Shown: in pieces, positions 44,350 through 56,350 of the stretch
Layout of the letters: each line of letters begins with the position of its first letter
How positions within the stretch are numbered: position 1 is the first letter of the stretch
From: Nemophila menziesii
Lineage: Eukaryota; Streptophyta; Magnoliopsida; Boraginales; Hydrophyllaceae
DNA: 64,000 nucleotides
Reading direction: 5' to 3'
Assembly: GCA_029959085.1 (NCBI GenBank)
Contig: JARWIR010000001.1
Coordinates: 21,319,730 to 21,383,729, forward strand
Translations under genes and position numbers: made by a program
The notes under the pieces: model-generated
Database searches by the model: none
What the model saw: the letters and a program-made list of their open reading frames with translations, nothing else
Told to the model about the DNA's origin: nothing

Positions 44350-47300
44350 ATGGCTTCGGGTATTGATAAGAGTTGGATTGGTACCGCTCATAAAGTTTCG
44401 CGTGAATTTATTAAGAGGATAGAACCATTCCTTGCTTTTGCTGAAAAGAATAAACCGCCTGGTGAAGAAACGATTTTTTGTCCGTGTAATCAGTGTTCGA
44501 ATTATCGTCGGTATACGGTGGTCAAAGTTAGGTCACATCTGTTACTGCATGGGTTTTTGGAGACGTATGATATTTGGACAAAGCATGGTGAGCCCGAGGA
44601 TATTCCCGAGACTCGATATGAAGAAAACGAAATGTTGGATGTATACGATGATTTGAGACCTAATTACGAGGTTGGTGGTCATTCCGGTGACACCGAGATG
44701 ACAGACTCGAACAGTACAGCCCGTGGCAAATTCAAAACGATGTTTTCCGATTTAGAGACCGAGTTATACCCTGGTTGTGATGTCATGAGTTCATTAAATT
44801 TCATTGCGAAGCTAATGCACGTGAAGGTGAGGAACAAGTGGTCTAACACGTCTTTCACCGAGTTGCTTGATCTTTTGTGTCGTGTGTTTCCCAAACCTCA
44901 TACGTTGCCCGATTCATACGAGGCATGCAACAAAAAGTTAAAAAATTTAGGTATGGGTTACGATACCATCGATGTTTGCGTGAACGATTGTGCTTTGTTT
45001 TACAAGGAGAATGCCTCCCTCGAAAAGTGTCCAGTATGTAATGAATCCAGATGGGACCCGAAGAAGGGTATGAAAGTAGCGCAAAAGAAACTCAGATATT
45101 TCCCGATTGCCCCTAGGCTGCAGCGACTTTATGCTTCGAGACACACTGCCAAAAATATGATCTGGCACCAAACAGGAAAGAATACAGATCCAGATTTGTT
45201 GCGTCATCCGGTTGACGGAGATAGTTGGAAGAGATTTGTTCAGTTACATCCTGAGTTTGCCAGTGAACCTCGGAACGTCTTCTTGGGTTTGGGTATCGAT
45301 GGCTTTTGCCCATTCTCTATGCAGAACAACTCGTACAGCATGTGGCCGGTTATATTGACCGTCTACAACTTACCACCGTGGGAGTGTATGAAGGAGACGA
45401 CATTCCAGCTTTGTTTGTTGATTCCGGGACCCCGTTCACCCGGCAAGGACATGGACGTCTTTCTTCGTCTTGTTATAGATGAGTTGGACGAGTTGTGGGG
45501 TAAGGGAATTCTTACTTATGATGCCCACAAGAAGGAAGAGTTTACTATGAAGGTTTGTTTGTTGTCTACGACTAACGATTTTCCCGCTAGGTCATACACC
45601 TCGGGATGGTCGGGTCAAGGTTACAAAGCTTGTCCAGAATGCATGGATTCTACTCCGTCATTGGGCGTGAAGAAAGGGGTTGCTTACTTCGACCATAGAC
45701 GTTGGTTACCTATCAACCATCGTTTTAGAAACGAAAATGTTTTGTACAAGGAACCCGATGAGAGGCGACCACCGAAGAAATATAAACCTGCCGATATTCA
45801 GAGACAGTTAGATAGCCTTCCCATTGTGCTTCCCGGGAAACACAAGGATTTTGGGGGAAAGATTGTGAGACAGACTGGTCCTCATGTATTCAAAGAAAAA
45901 GAGTATCTTTTATCGTTTACCTTATTGGTCCGAAAACTTGATGAAACATAACATTGATGTCATGCATTGCGAGAAAAACGTGTGTGATGCTCTTCTCGGC
46001 ACAGTAATAGGTCTTGATGGGAAACTTAACAAAGACAACGTGAAAGCGAGAATTGATCTCAAGGAAATGAAAATCAGGCCAGATTTGTGGTTGAAAGATA
46101 GAAATGGTAAACAAGTAATGCCTCGAGCTAATTATACGTTATCCACGGAAAAAAGGAAAGTATTTCTTGACTGGCTGAAGGCACAGAAGTTTCCCGATGG
46201 ATTCGCATCGAGTTTGAGAAATAACGTTCAAAGTGAATTGGGCAAGATTATAGGAATGAAATCTCACGACTGTCACGTGATGATGCAGTACCTTTTTGTG
46301 GCTAGTCTCCCAGGGCTTTTCGAAGACAAAGCGATTAGTGACGCGATTATCGGTCTAGCCAACGTTTTTAGAGTTGTGTGTAATAAAAATCTGAGCAGGA
46401 AAGAGTTAGAAAAGGGGAAGAAGAAAGTGGTTGAAGTTATGTGTAGATTGGAGATGATTTTACCTCCCGCGTTTTTCGATATAATGATCCACTTGATCAT
46501 TCATTTATACGACGAGGCTTTGTTAGGGGGACCGGTTCAGATGCGTTGGATGTACCCGTTTGAGCGGTATCTAAAGAAATTAAAGGAGTACAACGAAACC
46601 CGGCTAGGCCGGAGGGTTCAATCGCTGAGGGACACGTTGTAGAGGAGACTTTGACATTCATATCGCGTTACCTTAAAGAAGACAAAACAAAGTTTAATGA
46701 TCCGGGTAGATATACCGATATCGAAGCTCAACCTAAATATTTGTCCATATTTAAGAGCCAATGTAGTCCTATAGGTAAAAAAGAGTATGGTAATTTGGAA
46801 TATAACGAGAAGGAGCAAATCGATTGGTATATCCTACTTAATTGCGATGAAATCCAACATTTGATGACGTAAGGTTTCAATTTATTTATTAAATGTTTAT
46901 TTATTCAATTTATTTATTAAATGTTTATTCTAATGTGCAGAGAACACAAAGCCACGTTATCGGGTTCCCTAGCCGAAAAAGGTAGAAAACACCGGCAAAA
47001 TTTCCGAGACTGGTTTCTGCATAAGGTATACATCCATTCAAATACAAAAATAATATTCCATTTTAGGAAACATTGTTATAATTGTTTATGCTTGTAGGTT
47101 TATGAAATGGAAAAAGAAGGTGATGCATTCGCTACAAGTGAGATGATTGCATTGGCTCATAAGTCTCATGGTGCAGTTTATAAGTACGATTCATGTGTTG
47201 TGAATGGTGTTAAATGGGTCACTAAAGAAAAGGGTGAAACAAGGGTGACACAAGATTACGGGGTATCCGCCATATACGATGGAAAACCGTTTTATGGTGA

Positions 47301-47826
47301 ATTGGTCAAGGTTATAGAGGTCACATATGACGATGACTGTTCTGTTGTGCTGTTCGAATGTAATTGGTATAACACGAGTAAACCGAGAGAAGAGAATGGG
47401 GTAACTCTTATCAACACGTCTAATTTTTTTTGGGAATCAGAGCCGTACATCTTAGCTACTCAAGCAAAAAAAGTTTTTTACATAGATGAGATTAATTTAA
47501 GGAAATCACAAAAAGGTTGGAAAGTAGTTTGGGAACTCAATGATAGACATGGATGGAGTCCTGAGTCAATGCCCACTGGAGAAGCGAGTGTCACTATCCC
47601 TTTAGTGAACACCGAGACGATTTCCGATCCGGTGAACTTGGCATCCACCGAGGAGATCGAGATTGACCCTGCTCATTTTTTTGTTGCTTTGAACTTTGAT
47701 ATGGTTGTTGATGAAAATGAGGAAATTGAAGATGACACCTTGGATGAATACGGTGATGAGGAAGAACCTATTGAGGTTGATAGCGATGACGAACCTATAG
47801 TGGTTAGTGGATATGATTCTGAGTAG
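44350..47826 (+). pseudogene. TNPD/TNP2-type CACTA transposase (Transposase_21), two frameshifts
   Basis: Exons 44350-46868, 46941-47025 and 47098-47826 (both introns GT-AG) would encode about 1,110 residues, a normal length. Domains: Transpos_assoc (CPCNQCSNYRR, HLLLHGFLETYDIWTKHGE), Transposase_21 (GLGIDGFCPFSMQNNSYSMW, LIPGPRSPGKDMDVF, TTNDFPARSYTSGW, CPEC, NIDVMHCEKNVCD), DUF4218 (ILPPAFFDIMIHLIIHL, RWMYPFERYL) and DUF4216 (YGELVKVIEV, LFECNWYNTSK, FWESEPYILATQAKKVFYID), then an acidic tail. An extra base at about 45895 shifts the frame and a lost base at about 46600 restores it. Between them all homology is in the second frame, so they are genuine lesions or assembly errors. In En/Spm this protein acts on the element ends together with TNPA. 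I chose the ATG at 44350 because homology begins right after it. Confidence 0.93.
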
Positions 47827-47924
47827 GAGTTTTTTTTTCTTTGGGTTTATTTGTATTAAAACATTTTATTGACTTAAATTTTTTATATTTGAGGTGAATT
47901 TATTGACTTAAACTGTTTATATAA

Positions 47925-50812
47925 GCAATCAACTTTGACTCCAAACAATCAACTTTGACCACAAACACCCAACTTTGACTCCAAACACTCAACTTTGACT
48001 CTAAACAATCAACTTTGACTCCAAACAATCAACATTGACCACAAACAATCAACTTTGACCACAAACACTCAAATTTGACTCTAAACAATCAACTTTGACC
48101 ACAAACACCCAACTTTGACTCCAAACACTCAACTTTGACTCCAAACACTCAACTTTGACTCTAAACAATCAACTTTGACTCTAAACAATCAACTTTGACT
48201 CTAAACAATCAACTTTGACCACAAACACTCAACTTTGACTCCAAACAATCAACTTTGACTCTAAACAATCAACTTTGACCACAAACACTCAACTTTGACT
48301 CTAAACAATCAACTTTGACCACAAACACCCAACTTTGACTCCAAACACTCAACTTTGACTCTAAACAATCAACTTTGACTCCAAACAATCAACATTGACC
48401 ACAAACAATCAACTTTGACCACAAACACTCAACTTTGACTCCAAACAATCAACATTGACCACCAACAATCAACTTTGACCACAAACACTCAACTTTGACT
48501 CTAAACAATCAACTTTGACTCTAAACAATCAACTTTGACTCTAAACAATCAACTTTGACCACAAACACTCAACTTTGACTCCAAACAATCAACTTTGACT
48601 CTAAACAATCAACTTTGACTCTAAACAATCAACTTTGACTCTAAGCAATCAACTTTGACTCCAAACAATCAACTTTGACTCTAAACAATCAACTTTGACT
48701 CTAAACAATCAACTTTGACCACAAACACTCAACTTTGACTCTAAACAATAATCTTTGACCACAAACACCCAACTTTGACTCCAAACACTCAACTTTGACT
48801 CTAAACAATCAACTTTGACTCCAAACAATCAACATTGACCACAAACAATCAACTTTGACCACAAACACTCAACTTTGACTCTAAACAATCAACTTTGACC
48901 ACAAACACCCAACTTTGACTCCAAACACTCAACTTTGACTCCAAACAATCAACTTTGACCACAAACACTAAACTTTGACTCCAAACACCCAACTTTGACT
49001 CCAAACACTCAACTTTGACTCCAAACACTCAACTTTGACTCTAAACAATCAACTTTGACTCTAAACAATCAACTTTGACCACAAACACTCAACTTTCACT
49101 CCAAACAATCAACTTTGACTCTAAACAATCAACTTTGACCACAAACACTCAACTTTGACTCTAAACAATCAACTTGTTGGCATATAGCCTCCCTTAATAG
49201 GTTGTTTTAATATGGCAAATCCTCTTATGATTAGTGTGCTAATTACTCTTGTTATATTCATCCTAACTTGCACTATTATTCATCAAAAACACTTTTCATA
49301 TCATTCTTATTATATCTCTTACATTTGCTTTTATTCATATCTTTATATACTTTGAGATATAGCCTTAATGTTCAACTGCAATGTTTATAAGAATGATGTT
49401 ATCTACAACTTTCGTGAAGAAGATTTATTGATCCGAGCATCAAAGCATAGGTCAATTCTATCAAAGATGTTTGGTGCGGTACACCGGACCAATGGCGCGG
49501 TACACCGGACCAAGAATGCGGACCAGGGCACGGTGCATGGCTAGTCCGGTCAGAAAGATAGAAAATCTAACCGTTGAGGTGCGGTACACCGCAAGGAAGG
49601 TTTTTCTGCACAAAGTTTATGTCATAAGAAATATATCCGTTGGGAGATTAATAGATCCGTTGGACTCAAGCCTTATGACCGTTGGAAGCTATTTTCTGCT
49701 ATAAATTGAAGCTCTTTGAAGGCTACAACTACACCAACTAATTACAAACATTAAGGGGCTTAATTGTTATCATTCAAGAAGGTGTCAAGAGCTATACATT
49801 GTCAAAATCAATCTTAGTGAGCTTATTAGTCCTATCCAACTCATCCAAGGAGTTAATCAAATAAGCCACAAAGTTTTATCTACTCAAGAGGAGTTTACAT
49901 GCTTATAGTTATATCCACTCTTTAGGAGATTATCTAGCAAAGTAGTTTCACCCCTTAAACACTTTGTATCTATCCTCTTAAGTCTAGGTCTTGTAATAGA
50001 TAGATTAAGAGAGAATTCAAGTATAGGGAGTATACTTGGTGTCCTTGTGTTGTGATTACACAAGTGTTTGTCCTTCGTGTTATCGAAGAGGTTGTAAGGG
50101 TTATTGTGTTCTCGACCCGGTTAAGAGAGACACGGGAGCTTAGTGAAAAGCTTGAAATCCTAAGGAGGCTTCCTTAGGTAGTGGATGTAGGGAAACCGAA
50201 CCACTATAAATCGCGTGTATCTTTCTATCCCTACTCTATTTACTCTCCACACTTTATATGTTTGATAATATGCTAGCATGAATATTGTGATATTGATTAT
50301 CTAGTTTATCTAACATATAGTCTTCTAGAGTAGTAAGAGATTAGATTGTCGATTTACTTGTTAAACTTATATATCGAACCTCTAACTTATCCTTTGCATG
50401 ATCCTATAAGTGTTTGATATATTAAGTTGACTTAGAAGTTTTATCTTAAACTTATAATTGTCCAAAAGATTTTTAATTAGGCATTAATCTTATTAGTAAT
50501 CCTATTCACCCCCCCCCCCCCCCTCTAGGACTTTCACAACTTTGACCACAAACACTCAACTTTGACTCTAAACAATCAACTTTGACCACAAACACCCAAC
50601 TTTGACTCCAAACACTCAACTTTGACTCCAAACACTCAACTTTGACTCCAAACAATCAACTTTGACCACAAACACTAAACTTTGACTCTAAACACCCAAC
50701 ATTGACTCCAAACAATCAACTTTGACTCTAAACAATCAACTTTGACCACAAACACTCAACGTTGACTCTAAACAATCAACTTTGACCACAAACACCCAAC
50801 TTTGACTCTAAA
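47925..50812 (+). repeat. 20-bp minisatellite, about 76 units, each with a W-box core
   Basis: The unit is CAATCAACTTTGACTCTAAA, with variants CACTC/CACCC at the start and GACCACAAA at the end. The first block (47925-49174) has about 62 units. After a solo LTR insertion, about 14 more follow (50537-50812). Nearly every unit contains TTGACT or TTGACC, the WRKY-binding W-box core. Patterns of variants recur at multiples of 20 bp, indicating higher-order duplication. The period is not a multiple of three and there is no ORF. It lies between the two transposase genes. Confidence 0.95.
49175..50536 (+). mobile_element. Solo LTR of a SIRE/Maximus-like copia element
   Basis: A perfect 5-bp duplication CAACT (49170-49174 and 50537-50541) flanks 1362 bp starting TGTTGGCATATAG and ending CTCTAGGACTTTCA. 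Inner features fit SIRE/Maximus LTRs: GTGTTGTGATTACACAAGTG, CTCGACCCGG, GTGGATGTAGG, AAACCGAACCACTATAAATC, and the C-run (15 C, 50509-50523) before TCTAGG. It splits the W-box minisatellite. An ORF at 49471-49704 inside it is an artefact. It contains GCGGTACACCG-type palindromes at about 49476, 49497 and 49580. Confidence 0.93.
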
Positions 50813-50916
50813 ATATTGGATTTAATTTAATTTAAATGATTATTTGGTATTGAATTAAAATATTGGATAATTGTATAAGGTTTAGTGTTTTTTTTTTGTA
50901 AAAAAAAAAAAAAGGT

Positions 50917-51216
50917 TTCTAGCGACTACATTTGACCTATAGCGACTAGTTCATGTACATGAACTAGTCGCTAATAAGTCTATAGCACTAGCGACTACAT
51001 TGTAGTCGCTAAATATCGAATTAATTTCCACTAACCAATGGCGGTCCATTTTCCCGCCCACGAAAGGACACGCGTTTCACTCAGCTGTCTAGCGACTACA
51101 ATGTAGTCGCGAAAGACCAGTTGACGTGGTCAAAAAACAGACACGTGTATCAAATCAACCATCTAACGACTACTTTGCTTGCCTCTAGCGACTACTCGTT
51201 GTAGTCGCTAGAAAAA
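50917..51216. promoter_or_regulatory. Internal AGCGACTAC array upstream of the TNPA-like gene
   Basis: About ten copies of [AG]RCGACTA[CG] in both orientations occur, several as inverted pairs, and one pair forms a perfect 34-bp palindrome (50940-50973). These are the same words as the two terminal arrays. A TATA-like CCTATATCTA follows at 51221-51230. I infer a second transposase-responsive promoter region; a relic of fusion between two CACTA ends is the alternative, but no internal CACTA terminus is visible. Confidence 0.8.
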
Positions 51217-51220
51217 AAGC

Positions 51221-51230
51221 CCTATATCTA
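51221..51230 (+). promoter_or_regulatory. Candidate TATA box of the TNPA-like gene
   Basis: CCTATATCTA is the last element before the C/T-rich leader CTCACTCTCCACTTTTATTT. A likely untranslated exon (about 51250-51338) ends in AAAG|GTAACC. The leader probably contains introns; an acceptor TGCTAG immediately precedes the ATG at 52351. Confidence 0.5.
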
Positions 51231-52350
51231 CCGAGAGCTCACTCTCCACTTTTATTTCTTAAACACCAAAACACCAAAAAACGAGAGATAATATTGCAGC
51301 CATCCAAGCTCCGATTCAAGCAACAAATCTTCGTCAAAGGTAACCAAATCCAACCATTTTCTATCATTTATAAAGCTTTTTTTAATCAATTTTTATATTT
51401 TCTAATAAATTTTTTCTTTGTTTGTGTTTCAATCCGAATCAATATGGAATGGATTCATCACCAAATCAGCTCCAATCTCTTCCAATAAGGTAAGTTTTCC
51501 AACCCATTTTTGTCTTTTAATTTTTATGCCTTTTTTTTATTTTTTTCTTTGATGATTTCATGGTTTTTTTAATTCCGAGAATGGTATGTGTTATTAGTGT
51601 GTTGTATGCATCATTTTAAACCAAAAATTGATGTTAAAAGGCCTAAAAAATATATTTTGTGAAATCTAATTAGTTTTTTTCCATGTTTTTTGTGTTTGAT
51701 TCTTAATTCCGAAAATAGTAGGTGTTCTTTCTGATTAATTTTTGTTAATTTAAGCATGTTATTCATGGTTTTTGATTGAAAATTAATTAGGTTTAGTTTT
51801 TGTGAATTTTGTTAATTTTTGTTATGATTTTTAGTAACTTTTAGATTATAAAAGTGCAAAAATTGTGTTAAAAATTGTGTTAAAAATAACTTAGGGACCT
51901 TTATGCAATTTCTAAAAAATTATTTTAGGGATTTTCATGCAATTTAAAACTAAATAGGGACTTTCATGAAAATTAAGAAAAATTAAATATGGACTTTTAT
52001 ACAATTTAAAAATATATATAGGAATTTTTATGCAATTTTAGAAAAATTAAATATGCACTTTTATGCAATTTAAAAAAATATATATGAATTTTTATGGAAT
52101 TTTAAATATCAAAAAAAATATAAATTAATTTATTTTATGACTAATATAAATATTTTTGTATAATACAGATTGTACGTGTTGCTATATATAATGGATGCTT
52201 AAGGATGATTTATTTACGTTTTTAATTTATTAGATTTATTTTATTTATGATTGTAATAATTAGTTTAATTTTATTTTCATGTTTTTATCTAAGTTGATGT
52301 AATAATTTAGTTTTTTTATTCTTTATTTTAATTACCCTATAAAATGCTAG

Positions 52351-54105
52351 ATGGCCGATGTGATGACTCGACAGCACGGAGGGGACGGTGGGGGTAGGGA
52401 ACCAAACCAGAATCCGAACCGAAACCTAGCCGACTGTGCAAACCAGCCTGGTAAATAAACAAATTCAAATCAATACTTTCTTAAAAAATAAAGTCACTAC
52501 TAATTAATTTAATGTTAAAACAGACCCCCCCCCCCCTAGACGGAAAACAAGGGGTGGAGGTGCCCTAAAGACTGCGATGAGGGCACTAAAAGCTATTGGG
52601 TGGCCTTTGCCGGTCAACTTTTGTGTATTAGACGACACGTGGAGTCCATCAGGTAAGTACGGGCACCACGTTGCGCAAGTGATTGGGATTGCAGTACGAG
52701 AGAGGATTCCGCTCTATCACCCGTCTTGGAAAAAAGTGCCGGACGCGGACAAAAACGCCGTGATTAAGAGATTAGGGGTATAAATTTAATTGTTAATATT
52801 TTTAAACCGTAATTTATCATTCTAATTTATATTTAAATAATATATTTTTTTACAGAAATATTTTAACATAAAGGATTGGAGAAAGAGGAAAGACTGGGAT
52901 TCGATTTACGGAAACTTGGACGATACAATGAGGATGAGATTTAAGACTTACAAATATTACGTGAAGAAGCATTATTGGAGAAAGGGTTTGAAGCCGGAAT
53001 GGATGTCGGATGAGGTGTGGGCTAAGTGTTGTGAGTATTGGGGCTCGAGAAAAGCTAAGGTGAATTTTTGATTATTTTTAATTTTAGTATATATTTAACA
53101 TTATAATTGTTTTTATTAATAATTGAATTTTAAATTTTTTCAGAATCAAGCAAAGGAAAATAAGAAGAATCGAGAAAAGCAGAAAAACAAGAGTGGAGCG
53201 GGGTCGAGGAGGTATTCCCGAACTGGGGATATGCTATACGAGGTGGTTTTTTATTTAAGTAACTTTTTTAATTATTAATTTATTATTTATTTTGAATATT
53301 TTTTATTTTTCTGAAACAGGGTGAAGAATTAATCCCGGGAGGGAATCTGGTGATAAGGGACGAGGCTACCCAACAAGACATCCCTATTCCGCGTATGGGT
53401 GGTTTTTACGAGGTGGTGGGGAAAACCAAGAAGTCCAGAGAGTGGAGGTCGGTGGGCTACGAAAAAGCCGATGTAAGTTTTTTTTTAAGTTTATTATTAA
53501 TCATTTTTTTTCGTCTAAAGTAAAATTTAATTGATATATTGTTTATTATGTAACAGAAATTGCTCAAGGACGCGATGAAGGAAAAGGTGACTCAAAGTCA
53601 ATCTGAGTCAACCGATTGGGAAGGACTGAGTCAAAAGGAGCAATACGATTACGTGAAGAGCACCGCGAAGGCGATTGGGTCACCGAAGAGGAGCTTTATT
53701 CCGGGCATTGGCCGTCCGAGAAAATCTAAGAACAAGGCTAATACTATTCCAGCCCGGAACGAGCAGCACGAGGAGATGATGGCGGCGATTAACGAGCTCC
53801 GAGTGTCCAGCGGTCTTCCCCCATTCCCCCGCCCTGAAGGATCTACTAGCACCGCGCCTCCACCTTTTTCGATGGCTGTTGTGAATGATGCCATCGCGTA
53901 CGTTAATCAGTTGAGGGCAGATAAAGGCGAGACCCCCTTCCAGCCTATGAATGCGGGCCCCACTCCTCCTAGCGGTGATGAAGATGAAGAAGATGATGAT
54001 AGTAGCAGTAGTAGTTCTGGTGAAGATGTTGAAGATGTTGAGATGGATGAAGATGATTACACGCCCGGGAATGATGAAAACGTTTATTTAAAGCTCGGAT
54101 TTTAG
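52351..54105 (+). CDS. TNPA-like CACTA protein (Transposase_24, Ptta/En/Spm family), six exons, intact
   Basis: Exons 52351-52450, 52524-52777, 52856-53059, 53144-53242, 53320-53472 and 53557-54105 join in one frame with GT-AG introns, giving about 452 residues. The Transposase_24 core covers exons 2-4: GWPLPVNF, AQVIGIAVRERIPLYHPSWK and NIKDWRKRKDWDSIYGNL, then basic text. Exon 5 carries GGFYEVVGKTKKSREW; exon 6 has a long helical part, a Pro-rich segment and a strongly acidic Ser/Asp/Glu tail. Proteins of this family bind the subterminal repeats and cooperate with the TNPD-type transposase. A C12 run at the start of exon 2 (Pro repeat) is a weak point for assembly accuracy. No stop or frameshift is seen, unlike the partner gene. 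Confidence 0.92.
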
Positions 54106-54301
54106 ATTTTGTGGTTGTTTGGTGTTTATTTTATTATACTTTAAGACTTTTGGTTTAATTTTATTTGGTTTGTATTAAGACTTTTAATTTTATTTTGGTG
54201 TAGTTTGGTATGACTTTGACCTGGTTTGACCGGGTTTGACTTTGCTTTAATTATATATTTTAATTAATTATTTTGAATTGTTAATTGTATTTTTATTTAT
54301 T

Positions 54302-54418
54302 AATTTTTTATTTTTAAAAAAAATAAAAAAATATGATTTTCGAATTATTTTTAATTATAGAATTGTAATTAAAAATAATTCGAAAATCATATTTTTTTAT
54401 TTTTTTTTAAAATAAAAA
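54302..54418. repeat. Long AT-rich inverted repeat
   Basis: Perfect arms of 37 bp (54321-54357 and 54366-54402) around an 8-base loop, extended imperfectly to about 55 bp each. It lies between the TNPA-like gene and the 3' subterminal array; its transcript would fold into a long hairpin. Confidence 0.9.
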
Positions 54419-54424
54419 AATAGT

Positions 54425-54811
54425 ATTAGCGACTACTTAGTAGTCGTTATTGACTACATCAAGTAGTCGCTATACCTTGTAGAAGTAACGACTACATTGT
54501 AGTCGTTAATAATCTTCTCAATTCTCAACTACGATGTAGTCGATGATATACTTAGCTTTTCTCTACTACAAAGTAGTCGCTAGAAGAAACGTTATCTAGC
54601 GACTACATTGTAGTCGTTAATAATACGACGGACTCTAACGACTATTTCTTCGCGTGTAGTCGTAAGGATTACCTTCTAACGACAACTTTTTCGCGACTAA
54701 TTTCTAACGACTACTTGTAGTCGTTAGATCCTTGATCTGGTTTCTAGCGACTACTATTATTATTTTTAGCGACTACTCATGTAGTCGCGAGACCCTTGAC
54801 GCGGCGTAGTG
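54425..54811. promoter_or_regulatory. 3' subterminal AGCGACTAC array and terminal inverted repeat
   Basis: About 20 copies of [AG]RCGACTAC-type words in both orientations, ending at TAGTG (54807-54811) and the TGT target duplication. Presumed TNPA-binding region. Confidence 0.9.
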
Positions 54812-54814
54812 TGT

Positions 54815-56154
54815 TGATAGGTGTATAACAATTAAACAATCAACAATAATTGTTCAAATATAGAATAGTTAAGATCTTAACGTAATTTTTTCAAGTTACA
54901 CTTAAGCTTAAGTGTTTAAAACCTACACGAACACCACTGATTGTTCTAAGTATTAAACACTCCACACTTAAGAATAATACGAGTTGATTACACTCAGTGG
55001 TTGATTATTTATACAAATTTTAATATTTTATACAGTATTACTTAGACAACAATCCATCAAGATAAAGGTTTAACAATCACATAGACAAACCCTAAAGGCC
55101 ATAAACTATCACATATTCACAATCACACATTTATATTAAAGTTTTAAACATTTATTCATAAGATTTCACTAATATTGACCTAAATAAACTCGAATTAAAC
55201 AAACTATCATAATTTAAAAAAATCTACTACCCTAAATTAGTATTTATGTACCCTAAGTTAAACCCCATAATTAACTCGTAAATCATTATTAATCTAAAAT
55301 TACATCTTTATAGAACTCGGAAAAGGTATATTTATTTTCAGAAAAAAAATTAAAAATTATAAACAAAACCTGAACTACTAGATCTACACATGCATTCAAT
55401 TAAAACTACCATCAGAGTAATATAAATTAGGTTTTGAAGAAAAAACTCCTCATTAGGGTTTTGATGAACACATGAACCACAATTGTACAATTTTATACCC
55501 ATTTTAGAACGCTTTAACGGCAACTTAGAAATGCTTTACCACAGTAAGAAAATCAACCAGAAAATACTCATTTCAGATCTAAATCAACTACCATAAAACT
55601 ATATTGGTACGTTGGAAACTAATGTAGAGTACTTTGGAGGTCATTTAAACCGACATGGAAGAGATGGGTTGAAAAGGTTGTAAAAGATAGCCTGGACATT
55701 CTAAGGTTTTTCTCTATAACAAGAAAGAGAGACGAGAAAAGATAGAAAGTAACTAAGTAAAAGAGTAGCGTACAGTGAGAATATTTTTATTTTCAGCATG
55801 TATATATATATTATCTGTAAAATATGTAATGAACTATATATGCGGATCGATTTTTGAAACCGTGGTCCTTAACCGTGAACTGGTCCTCACCCATAAAAAA
55901 AATTGGCCCAGTTAAATACCTAAGCGAGTTGGGCTAATTTCTATAAATTAAGTTGGACCAAATTTGCATGTTCTTTGGATTTGTTGATACATTTGTGCAT
56001 CCCTAATATGAATTATTATGTTGATTATATTTGCATTCTCATTTACATATATTTATCATATTTTTGTTTAAATCTATTTTATCATACAAATTTTAATTCA
56101 GTAAAATATTCCTTCACATTGAACTATAATTTAAAAAAAATAATATACATGCAT
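54815..56154. other. Unassigned AT-rich DNA
   Basis: Right flank of the CACTA element. No credible ORF. The segment 55430-55800 has gene-like composition (minus strand rich in CTTTCT and AAAACC words) but no readable exon I can support. Confidence 0.45.
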
Positions 56155-56350
56155 GAAAATGGCATGAAATTTAAGAAATGAATAAAGTTGGTAGCTAACA
56201 AAAATTATTAATATTATAAGTTCAGGCACTAAAACACCAAATTTGAACAACATAAATTTTTGACAAAAAAAAGAGAGAACAACATAAATTCTTTTGTTCC
56301 GTCCACTAATAATCTATAATAGAACTAATAATTTCACATGGTTTATATAG
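56155..56350 (+). repeat. Dispersed direct repeat, copy 2
   Basis: Same orientation as 38776-38950. Shared text includes GAAATGAATAAAGTTG, ACTAAAACACCAAATTTGA, TTTTGTTCCGTCCA and TAATTTCACATGG. This copy has an extra segment of about 35 bp (tttttgacaaaaaaaagaga...). Confidence 0.65.

Noticed and set aside
49471..49704. 77-residue plus-strand ORF
   Set aside because: Lies wholly inside the solo copia LTR over palindromic GC-rich words; no domain and no context for a gene.
47925..50812. Regular repeats that could suggest a CRISPR array or a centromeric satellite
   Set aside because: There are no unique spacers; units are contiguous 20-mers in a plant transposon. The array is confined to one CACTA element, so a centromeric satellite is not supported.
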